A DNA stretch of 64,000 bases. Source: Lepidodermella squamata (taxonomy: Eukaryota > Gastrotricha). The notes below the pieces were generated by a model. That model searched no databases and had not been told where the DNA came from. It saw only the letters and a list, made by a program, of their open reading frames with translations. The translations under genes and the position numbers were made by a program. The stretch is from assembly GCA_047495785.1 (NCBI GenBank), contig JBLDXI010000060.1:1-64000 (forward strand). The letters are read 5' to 3'. Each line of letters starts with the position of its first letter. Position 1 is the stretch's first letter. Below are positions 46,607 through 58,899 of the stretch, piece by piece.

Positions 46607-49600
46607 CTACAAAATCAGCAGCGAGCAGAGTAGAGAGATAACAAGAAAATGAGTAGCATATTTAACTTCATTTCCGCGGTTTTTATTATTGTCCTTTGAC
46701 GAGCTAGGGGCATCCCCGGCTGGTTTTGGAGATGCGACTGCAATCGAAGTGGACTCTTTCAAAGGTCCAGTTATTTTCTGGACATCATTTCCCCCGAACT
46801 TCATAGCTTCCAAGCCATTCGACAGCTTGGCGTTAGCTTTGCTTTTCAGCTTTTCAGTAGCGAAAGCCACCTTAGCTGCTATTTCACCTTCGGTGAGCTG
46901 TGTCAGACTGCGAAGTGCAACGATGTAGTCTGAGATGATGCTGCCCTTTCGGAAGCCAGTTATATTCACCCAAAGCACTTGGCAATTCAGCGACTGAGCA
47001 GTGTCATTCGCAATCTGCCAGATTAGGGGTTTCACGAACTGAGCCAGAGCCAAGAAATTAGTTGAATCAGGTCGATTCAAGCTGACATCCCAAGGATCGA
47101 TGGAAATAGTTATATTAGGCTCGGGTAACCAAATATAGTCGCCCTTGATCGTCATATTCATCATCAGTAAGTAGTCGTAGTAGATCGAAGGTTGATAAGG
47201 CTTGGTGTTAGATTGAGTTGAGGGCGTTGGCGCAGATGTACTTGCCTCTGTTTTCTGCGTAGAGGTTAGAGTGTTCACTTGCGTAGTAACCGTTGCAGAC
47301 GAAGACGCTGTCGAAGATGTTGAAGTAATCGCCGAGCTAGAAGTCGATGTGCCTACTGAATAGGTAGTGGTTGATGGTCCATTTGTATAGAATTTGACTT
47401 GGTACAGGTAGGCCATTGTGTTAACAGGCAACGGATGGTAATTATACGCCGCGTAGACTCCCATTCTAACCTCTTCTGTGATGCCCGAGAACGCCGCGAC
47501 GGAAATAGGTGAACTCGTCAGTGTGGAAATCAAATTAGAAGACTGACAGAAAATATGCAAATTCGTCCCAACTTTCTCAAAGATAATTCCTTCCAGTGAT
47601 ACGCAGCCATTGCTGTTAACATAAGGGTCGACCCACTTGGCGTTATCAACGGAAATAGGACCAGCCGAGGATTTAATATACAAACTTCCGTCTGTCAACC
47701 GCCTGATGATCATTCCAGAGAATGAATTCATCTTCAGATTGAACGCAGCTGTTGTTCCGCTGCCAGAAGCCAAATCCAGGGACGTTTGGCTTGCGACAAA
47801 CAAAAACTGGAGTTCTACTTTTTGGCTATCGAGCGCAAGGTGAAATTCAACCCGGAAGTCGATGGATGGACTGAAAGTCTGTAAGGAGAGACTTGAATTT
47901 ACTGTTATTTTGCAATCGGTCACTTGCATTTGGTGACCAAATCACACCACTTTGCCCTAACGCAGCCAGCCGAATCGTCTGGCCGTTTGCGGTTATTGCC
48001 GCGGCACCTCGTCGGTAAACTTTGTCTACCATTAAATTGAACAAACATTGCGATTTGAAGCAGAAAAGAAAATATATAATTTTACGGAAGTTGGCAATAT
48101 TTATGGATTGATTTTCGTCGTAGTTCCACACGCAAGTCTGACAGGTGTTTGGTATTATCACATCTGGCCAGGATGTAGCTGAAAGAAAGAAACAAAGAAA
48201 TGTCGGTCATATTGAGCAGAGACAAATCTCACGAACACCCCTTGCACTGGCGCATGAGCACATCTGCCGTGGTCTGGTCTGAATAATAAAACTTGAACAG
48301 CATCAAACAGGATACGATCCCATCATTATTCGACCTGGAAAGACGTCAGTAATAATTCTTGTTGATAGCTCAGTTTTCAATACTCACACTCCAGCAAGGT
48401 TAACAGAAACTGGCGTGCCAGAGATATCTCCAGCACCCGACGTCGTAGTAACAGTATAGCTTTCATAATCAAAATCTGCACCACTAACTGACATAGTTAG
48501 CTTCGGGGCATTCGACGAGGCATCGCAGCCGATCAAGTAGAGAACCAAGCCGCTTGCAATGGGCGACGGGAATTTGTACGGTGTACCATTAAGCTGGATT
48601 ACCACATTTCCGTTAGGGATTGAAATTGAATGGAGAACTGCAGCTTTGGCGTCAACCAAGTCAATCTGAAAGGCTCCACGAGCTAGGACTGCGATACTCC
48701 AGGCTTTCCCGAGCAACTCTGGCAACGCAGGCCCCTTCAACGATGCCTTAGTTGAACCACTAACAGTGTAGCCTGCTTGTTTGAATGTTCCTAACGCAAT
48801 TGATAACGCTGCCCCATTGACCGGTGTGAAATCAGAGGTACTATGCGTCAGAGCTCGAAGTAGAGTGTCCGTTGTTAGAGGCCAGAAAGCTACCAATTCG
48901 GATGGGGCCGAAACTGCAGGCTCGCCGCACATGTAGTTTTTAGGATCGGGGTTAAATGCCCCATTGATGCAAGTCGTTTGGAAGTAAGCGCCATTAGGAC
49001 ATTCATCTCTAACCACTGCAAACTTGTCAATACCAGTCAATGCTGTAGCAGTCAGCCAAGTTGCTCCGTAATCAATGCTAATGTTGTAGCGATGTGTCTT
49101 CAATAAAGTTGACCCGGGCCAGGAACATGTTTGATTACTCATTCTTCCGACCGTTTCTAAGAGGATCGAAAATAGAAGAAAAATCCTCTAAATTGGACTT
49201 GTTATTGAAATGAAAAAGATTGTGAAATAAGGGAATACTCTATGGCAAACCATGGAGAAATATAATTTTCACGTGCAAATCATATTTATTACCTTATTTC
49301 AAGTGAAATTGCTTTTAAATAAAATTGGATTTTTCGCTGTTCTAGTGACTTTCCTAAGATTCTCGAAAAAATGCGATTTCTGGGGGTTTTGAGGCCAATT
49401 CCGAGCAAAATGCTGCCCAAATTTGTGGCGGTTTCTATCTAGCCATAGAGAAATATTTCTAACCATAGAGAAAACTGTGTTTCTCCATGGCTAAATTTCA
49501 CCAATGCGTATGTGGGAATAGGAAAAATGAGAATTACATGCCGCTCATTTCAGTCAATTTTTCGGATGATTTTTCGCCACAATTTTCTACTTGGTGAGCA

Positions 49601-50008
49601 GTCGGAAGCAAATATGAGCATTTTGGACTAAATACCGAATACCGAATGAAATTTGGCCAGGAATTGTTGACAATTGATATGCATAACTGAGTAGCGTTGC
49701 TTCAAACAAAGCTTACTGAAATCCGCACATGAGGATATTCTCTTAGTCCACCATGCACTGTCGATGCACATTGTCGCGCTTCTCGTTTGATCGCCAACGC
49801 AAGTAACATGAACAATCGTTCCGAGTGGGAATTTAGCTTCCATTGTTGAGTCAAATGTCTTCCATCCGTCGATATGAGTAACAAGGTTTTCAGTTGTGAA
49901 TTCAGATTGAGCCGTCTTGTTCCATACGCATATTTCTAGATCTACCAACTCTGCTAAATCTATGTTGAAGCATGCTAACGCCAATGCAGCTAACACAGCT
50001 GTATTCAT
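46607..50008 (-). CDS. Sushi-LamG-mucin-SEA surface protein, gene E
   Basis: The most divergent family member on the minus strand. Exons: 50008-49717 (signal peptide MNTAVLAALALACFNIDLA and sushi-like module), 49156-48388 (second Cys module and LamG-like 1), 48334-48237, 48178-48086, 48025 to about 47950, and 47878-46607 (LamG-like 2, Thr/Ser-rich stretch about 47380-47210, SEA domain with RKGSII and LRSLTQLTE, hydrophobic tail). The donor of exon 5 is unsettled: no GT in the right phase lies at the expected place, so the model may contain an error or the gene a defect. The donor of exon 3 is weak. The 60-nt intron 48026-48085 is in frame and stop-free, as in genes A and B. Confidence 0.7.
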
Positions 50009-51503
50009 GATGGCTGGAAATGTCACTAGTAGTCTCGTCAAAAACTGCCAAATTGCATATAGGTATTCGAGAAAAATCGGACAACCTTTCAAAGTAAACT
50101 AATCATTAGCTACTTTGTTTATTCAAAGGCAAAAAGCCGCTTAAAAATAAAAAAAAATGAAAATGAGATGTAAATGAACAGTTATGTGACGGAATTGTTA
50201 CCAGGTCTCCAGGCTGCCGGGTCATTTTATTGGCCACATCAAACGCAGTAGCGCCAGGATGAACCTATACGAATAATTACAGGCCTATTACGTCGGCGCC
50301 GTGCAGTAATGTAGCTTAACCATGATATACGCACATTGGAAAATAAATTTTCTTATTTTAACGAATTTTGCCTCGAAACCGGTGTCATACTGACGGCCTT
50401 GATGCGATGAGCAAGAATATATATAATTCGAAGCACTTCGAGCGTCCAGTGCCACGTTGAAGCTGTTTGAGCGGTTTTTCAGTCGGCGTACTATTATTAT
50501 TATTAGTGTGCGCATATGTATGTTGTTGTGCATGATGCGCGATTAAAGCATGGGCGGCCAGGCGACATAACTTTTATGGAAATTCGTTGTTATTTTGCGT
50601 TGCATTGTGCGTAACAGGTAGCTCCGATAACTACAAATTTATTGAGACTTGACGTAAAATACGAGAAGAATAATAAAATTCCCCTGAAAATGTTGTTCTC
50701 AAGTGCCTGCTATCTAAGATTTTCTTCACCGTTCATTATCGTTGACCTGAAGCCGCTCAAAGACACAACAACAACAACGCATTTTTTCATTAAAACACTA
50801 CAAAAAATTTATTTCAATTTCTGCACAATAACAATAATAATATCATTGAAAACATTAAAACAAGAGGTAAAACTATATATTATATATATTACGAGGATAA
50901 CACCAATACCAAAATTCAAAGCCTGTCGACAAGCTCTTCTTCGTCTGCCATATCCACGTCATCGGCTGTCCATTCGTTGTCTTTATATTTTTCTCGAATC
51001 AGGGCTAGCCGATTTTCATATGCCCGGCGTTTCTCCTCTGTAGAGCATTGAAGTAATCAAGCATTCGCGGTGGAATAACACCATCCGCAATCCAAGACAG
51101 CAAATCCATCTTTTTATCAAACGTGAGGTTTCGCGGCCCAGTACACTTTTTCAGGTTTAGCTGTCATGATAAAATAACAAATAAAATAACGAGCAGAGAA
51201 GGCAAGTTAGGTATTATTATCTACCTACCGTTATCATAACCAAATGGACCTTTATTCTTCACAGGAGTGAGGTGTACATGAAACTGTCATCAAGGAATCA
51301 AACACTACTGAGTCAGCTACTGATGAGGGTGGACTCGTAGGTAGCGCGGTATGCAACTGTCATCAAGTTATCAAACATTACTGATCGGCTACTGATTGGA
51401 GCCTGGAACCGAGCAGCGGCTGCTACATGCTAACTCAATGTACACCTTGCTGTTATCAAGTGCTTGTAATTAACGATGTGTAAGCCGAATAAAAGAAACA
51501 AAT
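50009..51503. other. Non-coding stretch
   Basis: AT-rich, with ATT/TTA and TA microsatellite-like patches (about 50488-50505 and 50873-50892). No gene recognised. Confidence 0.45.
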
Positions 51504-51661
51504 GTGAACTCGACAAAGTCTTTTGTTGTATCTGGTCAGATTTGGAGTTTATATTGTTTATTCTTATTGTCAGTATTATTTGCAGCTATCACTAGTATGG
51601 GATCGTTACGGTTTGCAACTTCATTTCTGTTGCTTTACTTTTATGTTACACCCATTATCAC

Positions 51662-52201
51662 GGGGTCATGTACGACGTGTTGTTCCACGATGGGTTGCCT
51701 AAACTCGTCGATGGCAGTATTTTGCATCACACTGAACCGGACGCAGTTAGCCTTTTGTTTCAGGGTTTTTTCGAAATCATTGCTGACATTGTTCACTTCC
51801 TGCTCAAGTTTTTGAAGTTCAAGTTAGCGATGCTTCTAGCAAGCCTAGTGATCCTTTTTGCATGACGTCTCAGTGTCAGAGCCACCACATGTGGTTGTTT
51901 AGCAGCCCTCTGCATCGGCTTTCCATCGCTTATGTTTCTGATCATTTTTCGAATTTACCTGATGCTCGTAATCGTGTCTTTGCTGCTGCTGGGTATCTAC
52001 GCCTATCGGAGAACTAAGTCGCAGATTTACGGATTTTCTAGTAACTACCGCAAGTGCTTTTACGGTAAAACTAACGCCGCGTGCGGTAAAAATTTACATA
52101 CGCGGCGGCGTTCATTATACCGCACAGGCATTGAGGTGATCTTGTTTGCTTGCTGCGGTAAAATAATTACCGTCAAATGGAGAGTTATACCGAAACGCTA
52201 G
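51662..52201 (+). other. Membrane-protein-like ORF remnants upstream of the MULE transposase
   Basis: An open stretch ending in TGA at 51863-51865 reads as credible protein ending in two hydrophobic segments (FLLKFLKFKLAMLLASLVILFA region). A second ORF, 51932-52201, starts MFLIIFRIYLMLV with a transmembrane segment and basic residues, and ends in a TAG that is in the same frame as the 2A-bearing ORF that follows. The tail of a membrane or envelope-like protein of a mobile element is one reading. The family is not recognised. Confidence 0.3.
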
Positions 52202-54433
52202 CGAGCTACTATTCTGCTTCTAAAGCTATCATTCGTAACCAGTCATAAGGTTTTACACCCAAGTGTTTGCTTAGTCCAGGATAACAACGTCTATGTCTTA
52301 GAAAACTTTCATTTTTGCCAACCAACTCCCAAACTAATAGTTCATGATTGGAACTTCCATCATCGAGTTCTCTTGTTAGCTAATGATGTTGAGATGAACC
52401 CCGGCCCTCAGGTTTTATCCGTGGCCGAAGTTCCCAACTACGCCGGTCCGGCAATATCTGTAGGCCATCATTTTACAAACTTGAAAGAAATAGAAGCGCA
52501 ACTCAACTCTTTTGCCGAACAAAATCTTTTCGGCTTGATTATGCCTCAAAGCATCAAAAAGCAGGCCTACAACAATAAGGTTTGATTTCAATAGCCAAAT
52601 TTAGACAAACTCAGGTTTATTTAAATAACTTTTAGAACAAAGGGAAAAAGAATTTTAGCCCATTGGGCGATTCTGTTCCAGGCGACACCGTTGTTGAGCG
52701 GAACTACGCTTGTTGGTGCTCTGGAAAGCACAGAGACGAGGGCGGCGAGCAGCTGACCCGATCCAAAAAGAAGGGCTGTCCCTTCAGCGTTATTGTCAAG
52801 CACGCCAGCGTCACGGGCAGTGACGGAGATGGCTATACTGTGACCGCGCGAAACATGGAGCACAACCATGAGCGTACCGAACAGGACTACAATCGTCGAA
52901 CAGCAGCCTTGTCGAAAGGGTCGAAGGCAGACCGTGCTATCGCTGAAGCTGCCATCGACGGGCATCAGAAACCAGCCGCTACAGCGAGAATGCTTCGAAA
53001 ACTTTCTGCTCGTCAGCCTACTAGGAAAGACATCCAGAATTTCTCTGACCAGCTAAGAAGTTAGTTGAACTCACTTTTTTGATCAAGTATTGAATTACAA
53101 TTTTGTCCATTTCTAGGGAAAAACGGATTGAATGATCCCGAAGACCGACTGTGGGCGACATTGCAACGTTTTCAGAACTATCTCGTGCTTGTCGACGACG
53201 AAACCAACGACGTCATCGCGATTTGCACTCAGACAAGAAGGCAGCAGAAGCTGGCAAACTTGCATCCCGAAGTTTTGCATATTGATGGTTTGTTAACACC
53301 TAAATTTGAGAAAATAATAATTAAATTCAAATAATTCATCAAATTAATTGAAATTTCACCTTTTGTTCTTCATCAGGCACGTACAAGGTGAACGACCGCA
53401 AAATGCCGCTAATCACGTTCATGGTGACGGACAACCACGGCACGGGCCAAGCCGTTTTCCACGCTCTAATTGTTCACGAAACGCGCGACGTTTTCGACCA
53501 GACGTTCGCCGTGTTCTTCGAATGGAACCCATTAGTTAAGCCAAAAATTAAAACTGTTATGCTAGATAAGGACAAACAAGCAATTGATGCAATTAGTTCA
53601 CACGTTGATCGCTTCTCAAAGCTTTGTTCGAAATTGATGTTGAAAGAAGTATAATTAGCAGGAATGAGGCAATGAAATGCCGAAATGACACACCTACTTG
53701 GTTTGAACGATATGGTATTCCCATCGAGTATGCAAAACTTACCGACTTCGCTTTAAAAAATCTACTGAAAAAAGAATTAGAGCTCTCAAAAAATCGAGAA
53801 GTAGTCTGTTTACATGATGAGATATATGAAGTTAAGAATCGCAATGGCTGTAAGACTTTCTCCGTTAATATGCACGATGAGACTTGCTCGTGTGGAATCC
53901 CAGCATCATCTTTGATGCCCTGTCGCCACTTGATTGCTGTTAAACTATTTCTCCAATTATCTATATGGCTGCCTCTTGCTACATCTCGCCGCTGGCTTAG
54001 CAACTACGACGATCATGAAGGCATATGCAATTCTGTCGATTCCGATAGCGGAGATTCTGATTTTTTTAAGCTAGTTTTACTCTTGAAAGATGTTGGAAAA
54101 GCCATTTTTTACAGGTGTAGCAATACCGAGGAAGTCAACCGTGCTTTAGATTTGATCGTAGACATGAAATCCTTCGTAGCTTCAAATGATAATTCTTTTC
54201 AGCTTATGAGACAGCTTTTTTCCGAATCTCAGCCTACCTCAGGGTCCGCGCTTGTAGCAACAGCTCAACCGATTGACTTGCCACCTGAACCTCGTACTGA
54301 TCCGCCATCTGAACTGTCATCTGAAACGCCATCTGAACCGCCAACTGAACCGAACATCGTTGCTAAACCGACCGACTCACAATCGGTACATCGAACGTCA
54401 TACTTGCTGTCTGCTTTTTCTAACTCTTTTTAA
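52202..54433 (+). pseudogene. MULE transposase with 2A-like motif, GCM/WRKY-like finger and SWIM finger
   Basis: Spliced in phase: 52202-52579, 52636-53059, 53117-53287, 53377 to about 53650, then a different frame to 54433. Order: leader ending in DVEMNPGP (52384-52407), a perfect match to the 2A consensus D-x-E-x-N-P-G-P, preceded by a Leu-rich run. Next a GCM1/WRKY-like or FAR1-like DNA-binding segment (CWCSG..., MEHNHER), the MULE transposase core with the first Asp in HIDGTYKV and the second in LDKDKQ, and a SWIM zinc finger CSCGIPASSLMPCRHL, then a Pro-rich tail. The frame changes near 53650 and the region with the catalytic Glu seems missing, so this copy is probably dead. No ATG precedes the 2A motif in its exon, and the upstream in-frame ORF 51932-52201 ends in TAG. 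Confidence 0.7.
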
Positions 54434-54831
54434 TACCACAGTCGAAGGGTGTTCGGAGGATCGCGGGCAAGATGGGCAATTTACCACCACGCATTACTCG
54501 AGGCAAAGAAGGACCGTTTGACCCCGAGGTGCCAATTTTGATACGCACGAATTCATCCAACCATTGCTACAGAATAGCCTACAGCCACCTCCACTACTTG
54601 AGCCTGAGACCAACTGATGATGAAACTGAGTCGCTTTTCTACATGGGGCCTAACGAACGATTCCGCATTGCAAACGATATGCCATTGAATGAACAACCAG
54701 TTCAACAAGTTCAACCAGTTCGACCAGTTCAAGTCCAAGCAACTGTCAACCAGCAGCAAGCAATACCGCTGGCGACTGTGCCTGAGCAAATGATCGTAGA
54801 TGCAGTTGAGTCTTCGCAATTCATTGGCACT

Positions 54832-54860
54832 CACACTCACACACACACACACAACACGCT
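54832..54860. repeat. CA microsatellite
   Basis: A run of ACTCACACTCACACACAC-type dinucleotides. Confidence 0.9.
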
Positions 54861-54964
54861 AACACACAGAACAAGACTACACAAAAAGTATTTTATCCAT
54901 CTCACACAATTGTAAACGCACGCCAAAACACTGCACCTCAGTCTACTTCAAACGCCAACATGAC

Positions 54965-56262
54965 TGTATGTATGTATGTATGTATGTATGTATAATAGCG
55001 TTGGATTCGCACTAAGGCGGTCTTCCATCCAACGGACGCAGATGGGCGCGTCGAGGTAAGGTGGCGAGTTACCTCTTTTTTGTGTAGACGAAATCGTCCA
55101 CGTATTCTGCTTTCAGCAGTACTTTCAGGAGTTCATCTCTGAGGATCTTCGGGTTTTCGGAAGATCTTATCGATGGCGGTAAGTCATTCCACTTGCTAGC
55201 AGCACGAAATCGAAAGCTGAGGTGGTGAGCTTGTCGAGGAATTTCGACGCCATCAGAGCTGCTAAGCCTGGTTTTGTGATCGGACGATGGTTTGTTGATC
55301 AAGTTTTTGATGAGAGCAGGTGCTTGAGAGTGCAAACATTTCCAAACTAGAGTCATTTCGTGGATTAGGCGTTTCCCGTCGATTGGTAGCCAACCTAACT
55401 GTTTGAGGAGAGCGGTGGCGTCGAACGAGTACGGTTTGTTAAGCAGAGCCCTAATTGCCTTATTCTGTGCGGATTGGTAGGTTTTCTGCGAGCTAGTGAA
55501 GGTAGCTAGATTAGCAACGAAGTCAGCGTAATTAAGATGGCAAGCGACGAGACTATTGTAGATATTTATTCTGGCTTGAAGAGGTAGGCGATTCTGGCTA
55601 GCGATGCGGAGGGCGTAGGTGCCAGATCGAACTTTGTTTTTCACTTTTTCCGCTTGTTCATCCATGGTGAGCCTATGGTCCAAGATGAATCCTAATAGTT
55701 CGATTGAAGAGACGGCGGTTAGTGTTGTATTGGCGATTTGCAGGCTAATGGAGGGAATTTCTACTGGGTGACCAGGGGATAAGACCATAAACTGGGATTT
55801 GTCTGGGTTTAATTTGAGCGAGTTGTTGCTGAACCAAGAGCAGAACTTGACTAGCCTATCTTGTAGTAGGTTTCGTGCCTCCGCAGCTGTGGATCCGAAT
55901 GCATAAATTGTTGTGTCATCGGCAAATTGGACAGTTCTTAGATTATCGCTATCACAGATCGAGGAGAGGTCATTAACATAAAGAGAGAAAAGCAATGGTC
56001 CGAGGACACTGCCTTGAGGTACGCCTACGTTCACCGGCAGTCTTTCAGATAGACAGTTACCAATTTTTACGATTTGTTGGCGGCGCGTGATGTAAAAATT
56101 GATCAGCTCAATCGCCTTTGCGTCAAACCCCGCTGCTTTCAACGATGCGGCGATGCCATCAGGGTGTAAGGTGTCGAAAGCCTTGCTGAGGTCGAGAGAG
56201 ACTGCTGCGACATATTTGCCGTCTTTCAACGCGTCGAGCCAGTCTTCGGCAATTGCTAGTAT
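54965..56262 (-). mobile_element. 5'-truncated non-LTR retrotransposon with tetranucleotide tail
   Basis: Minus-strand element. Its 3' end is a TACA tetranucleotide run (TGTA on plus, 54965-54994) in place of poly(A), as in CR1/L2/RTE-type elements. The 5' end is lost at about 56262, where a foldback element begins. No target duplication identified. Confidence 0.7.
55069..56262 (-). pseudogene. Reverse transcriptase domain of a non-LTR retrotransposon (5' truncated)
   Basis: An open frame of about 397 codons runs from the junction at 56262 to a stop at 55069. RT motifs are in order: LDLSKAFDTL (motif A), GVPQGSVLGPLLFSLYVNDL (motif B), QFADDTTIY (motif C, catalytic DD), then LKLNPDKS and LGFILD. 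A C-terminal region typical of jockey/CR1-like RTs follows (YNSLVACHLNYA, ASKWNDLP). The endonuclease domain and first RT blocks are missing. Intact over the retained part, so a relatively recent insertion. Confidence 0.85.
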
Positions 56263-56277
56263 TGCTAGTAGTAGTAT

Positions 56278-56957
56278 TATTGACTGTAGCGTGAGATACA
56301 GTCCAAATAACTGTACTAGTTGTACAGCCCGACGAGCCGTACCCTCAGTACAGTCAAATATAATAAAGAGCTACAGCAAAAACGACGTCAATGTTACTTC
56401 TTCGATCTCGGAGCGAAACCAAGCATCAAAGGTGACTATCTACCTTGGTCAGAAGATGTATGGTTTCGCTACGAGAATGAGCTGAAGACAGTCTGTGCGC
56501 GAGATGCGAGACGGCTATGAAGCCAAATGGCCTTGGAAGATATATTCCCTTTCACCCGCCGCGTTCAAGAAGGTTCCCTCTGGAGCTCCACCCAGCTTGA
56601 GAAATTCGCCCATTCCTCTATCCTACACTTTTGGATGCTTTGATGGCCGATCTTCTGGAAATGCTGTAAAGTGAAATAATTCCTAAAATTACTACCCAAA
56701 ATTACCTAAAATTACCTAAAACAAGTAGTATTAAGCCCCCCGTATCAACCGTTTGGAGTGGCAAGCAGTCTGATCATCGCGCAATTTTTGACACTTCAGG
56801 TCTGAAGAAGAACAATTCCGTTAGCTATGATTCGGATTTTGATGATTAAAAAGAAAGTTAGGAATGAAAAAGACTTTTATAATTGAATTTTAATAATAAT
56901 TCCGGTTCCGGTTTTGAAGAGGGCGAAGGCGAAAGAAAGAGGCGTGAAGTATTTTCA
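56278..56957 (+). repeat. Left arm of a 680-bp foldback (inverted) repeat
   Basis: Nearly identical to the reverse complement of 59325-60002 across the whole length. It contains CTGTA..TACAG palindromes at its outer end and a short open stretch (about 56356-56518) whose origin I do not recognise. The spacer is about 2.4 kb. Confidence 0.85.
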
Positions 56958-57647
56958 GTGACTGGTAAAAGCGCGGTAACTATTCGCGCACTTTTCAAAT
57001 AACTAAAAAATGAATATTGTTTTTGGCAATATAATATAACGAAAATTTAAAATTTTTGTTCATTTTATTTCATTTGAAAACCAAGAACGTCTTTTGGCGG
57101 GTTTTCAATTTTTATTAGGAGTTTCGACAAAAAAGCCACCTAGGCACTAATGCCTGGGCCCTGGAGAAACAGTTAGCAATAACTGGAGTACCAGGGGTAG
57201 GAATTTCAATTAAGTAGTTAGTAAACCAGTTCAACCTTTCCTAGAGCGTAAGCTCGCGATTTTCTCACAAGCTCCGCCTTATGGCGAAAGCTTGAGTCCG
57301 TCAGGGCGAGGAGAAATCGTAATTCCTGATCCTGATCCTGATGAAACAAAATGAAGTCTCTCTCATTGCATTCACGCATGGGAAATTTCATTTTAATTTT
57401 CGCCGAAGATTTGCCTCGAAATCGTGTTAAAGCTTTTATTTTTGATTTAATTTGCAAGATCTGTTGTGAGACTTCGGCTTGTTCTTCACTTGTAGCACTT
57501 CAGTAACTTGTGGTAGGCGCACGTTATCACTAAATTTTCCATTTCCATCGCTGAACTTACACGGAGAGGTTTGTCTTTAACCTCTAGATCCTGTAAAATG
57601 ACCAAAAAATGACTAACCCATCAATGCATCCAAGTTCATCCGTATGT

Positions 57648-57970
57648 TTAGTACTGATAACAAGTTGATGCATCTGTTTTCTACTCGTAACAAGTTGACC
57701 TATTTGTTTTCTACTCGTAACAAATACTTATACTTTCAACCATTAGTGTCCACTCGCGCGCAATGTTGAATCCTTTGAAAAATGATCATCACGAAGGCCC
57801 GGGAGGCTCTCTTACTGTCGAGACCAAGTCATCTTAAACGGGGCTTCTTGGAGCATCCTGTCAAGTGTTAAACTGCGACTCCAATATTTGTTTTCTACTC
57901 GTAACAAATAGGCACATCTGTTTTCTACTCGTAACAAATTGGCCCGATTGTTTTCTACTTGTGGCAAGTG
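57648..57970. repeat. Five copies of TGTTTTCTACTCGTAACAA
   Basis: The 19-bp word, with minor variation, occurs near 57676, 57706, 57888, 57917 and 57947: two clusters with a 28-30 bp period separated by about 180 bp. It lies in the spacer of the foldback element, in otherwise non-coding DNA. Confidence 0.7.
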
Positions 57971-58365
57971 GAGTTTTCAGCAAATTTCGCACAAACTTGA
58001 CATCAATCAAACAACTTCCATCAAAGCCCCGCTAATGGTTTAGGGCTAACTTCGTGATTTGGGTAACAGACAGTCAGTTGCCAGTTTTTAGTGTTCAAAT
58101 GAGCATCATTGCTTTGACCGTTCTCATAATTTACGTAGGATTTCAGCTGCTAACGTTTGCTGAGTTTCTCTGTTGCCTGTTTTGCTTGAGCCCCTCCTGA
58201 ATTTAGTTTTACAGGTTCACACAGGTTTTAGTTTTACATAGCGTCATCACCGTTACTCCGGAATCACCCTTATCTTCCTCGTTCTACTATTCTATTTGAT
58301 TTTGTATCATATTGAATGGATCAAATAATTATAGATTTCATCCACTGTAGATTTTACGTTTCGCT

Positions 58366-58681
58366 TATTTAGTTTTGATATCTGCTAATATCTCGAGCAC
58401 GAAAGCGTAAAGCCGCAGTTTCTGCAGATTGGGTCATTCAGGGAAAAGAAGCAAGGCATGACAGACTTGCTTTTGAACGACTCGAGTTGGTGTACCGAAG
58501 AAACGATACATGTATGCTTTTGTTGGCAAATTACTCTTCATTATTATAATAGGATTTTAGGAGAGATTGAGTTTGGAGAAGAGCGAGCTTTGCTAGAGCT
58601 AAAGCTGGACAGCGGCTGGTCCAATGAAATGCTTTGAAAATTTGCATACGATGGAATTTCGCGCTTCGACCAGAGAAACTG
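58366..58681 (+). repeat. 316-bp direct repeat, copy 1
   Basis: I see no mismatch or indel against 63685-64000 (constant offset 5319). Its right side runs straight into a CTGTA..TACAG palindrome array (58697-58790). Confidence 0.9.
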
Positions 58682-58696
58682 GAGAACCAAAGGCCC

Positions 58697-58800
58697 GGCG
58701 GTACTGTATTGCAAAGTACAGTTCTCGCAGCTGTAAATAGTTGTACAGCTGGTTGAAACTGTACAGTCGTGTACAGTGCGTCGTATGTACTGCATATTGC
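58697..58800. repeat. Array of CTGTA..TACAG palindromes (three units)
   Basis: Three consecutive units of the form CTGTA, 8 nt, TACAG are spaced by about 9 nt. They are similar in design, not sequence, to the larger array at 59960-60192. Confidence 0.7.
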
Positions 58801-58899
58801 TCTAGGGGACAGCTCACATATTACAATTATGTTACATAATTCCCCTAGGGGAAAACTTCACATATTGACAGTTTAAGGCGGATTTTTTTAAATGCGAGC

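Noticed and set aside
54553-54852. Minus-strand ORF with a hydrophobic C-terminal look
   Set aside because: Antisense of the Gln/Pro/Val-rich segment beside the MULE and of the CA repeat.
56320-56520. Short ORF in the left foldback arm
   Set aside because: It reads plausibly as protein (DLGAKPSIKGDYLPWSEDVW region) but is isolated, lacks a family match and is duplicated only as part of the arm. It is kept as an unexplained part of the repeat.
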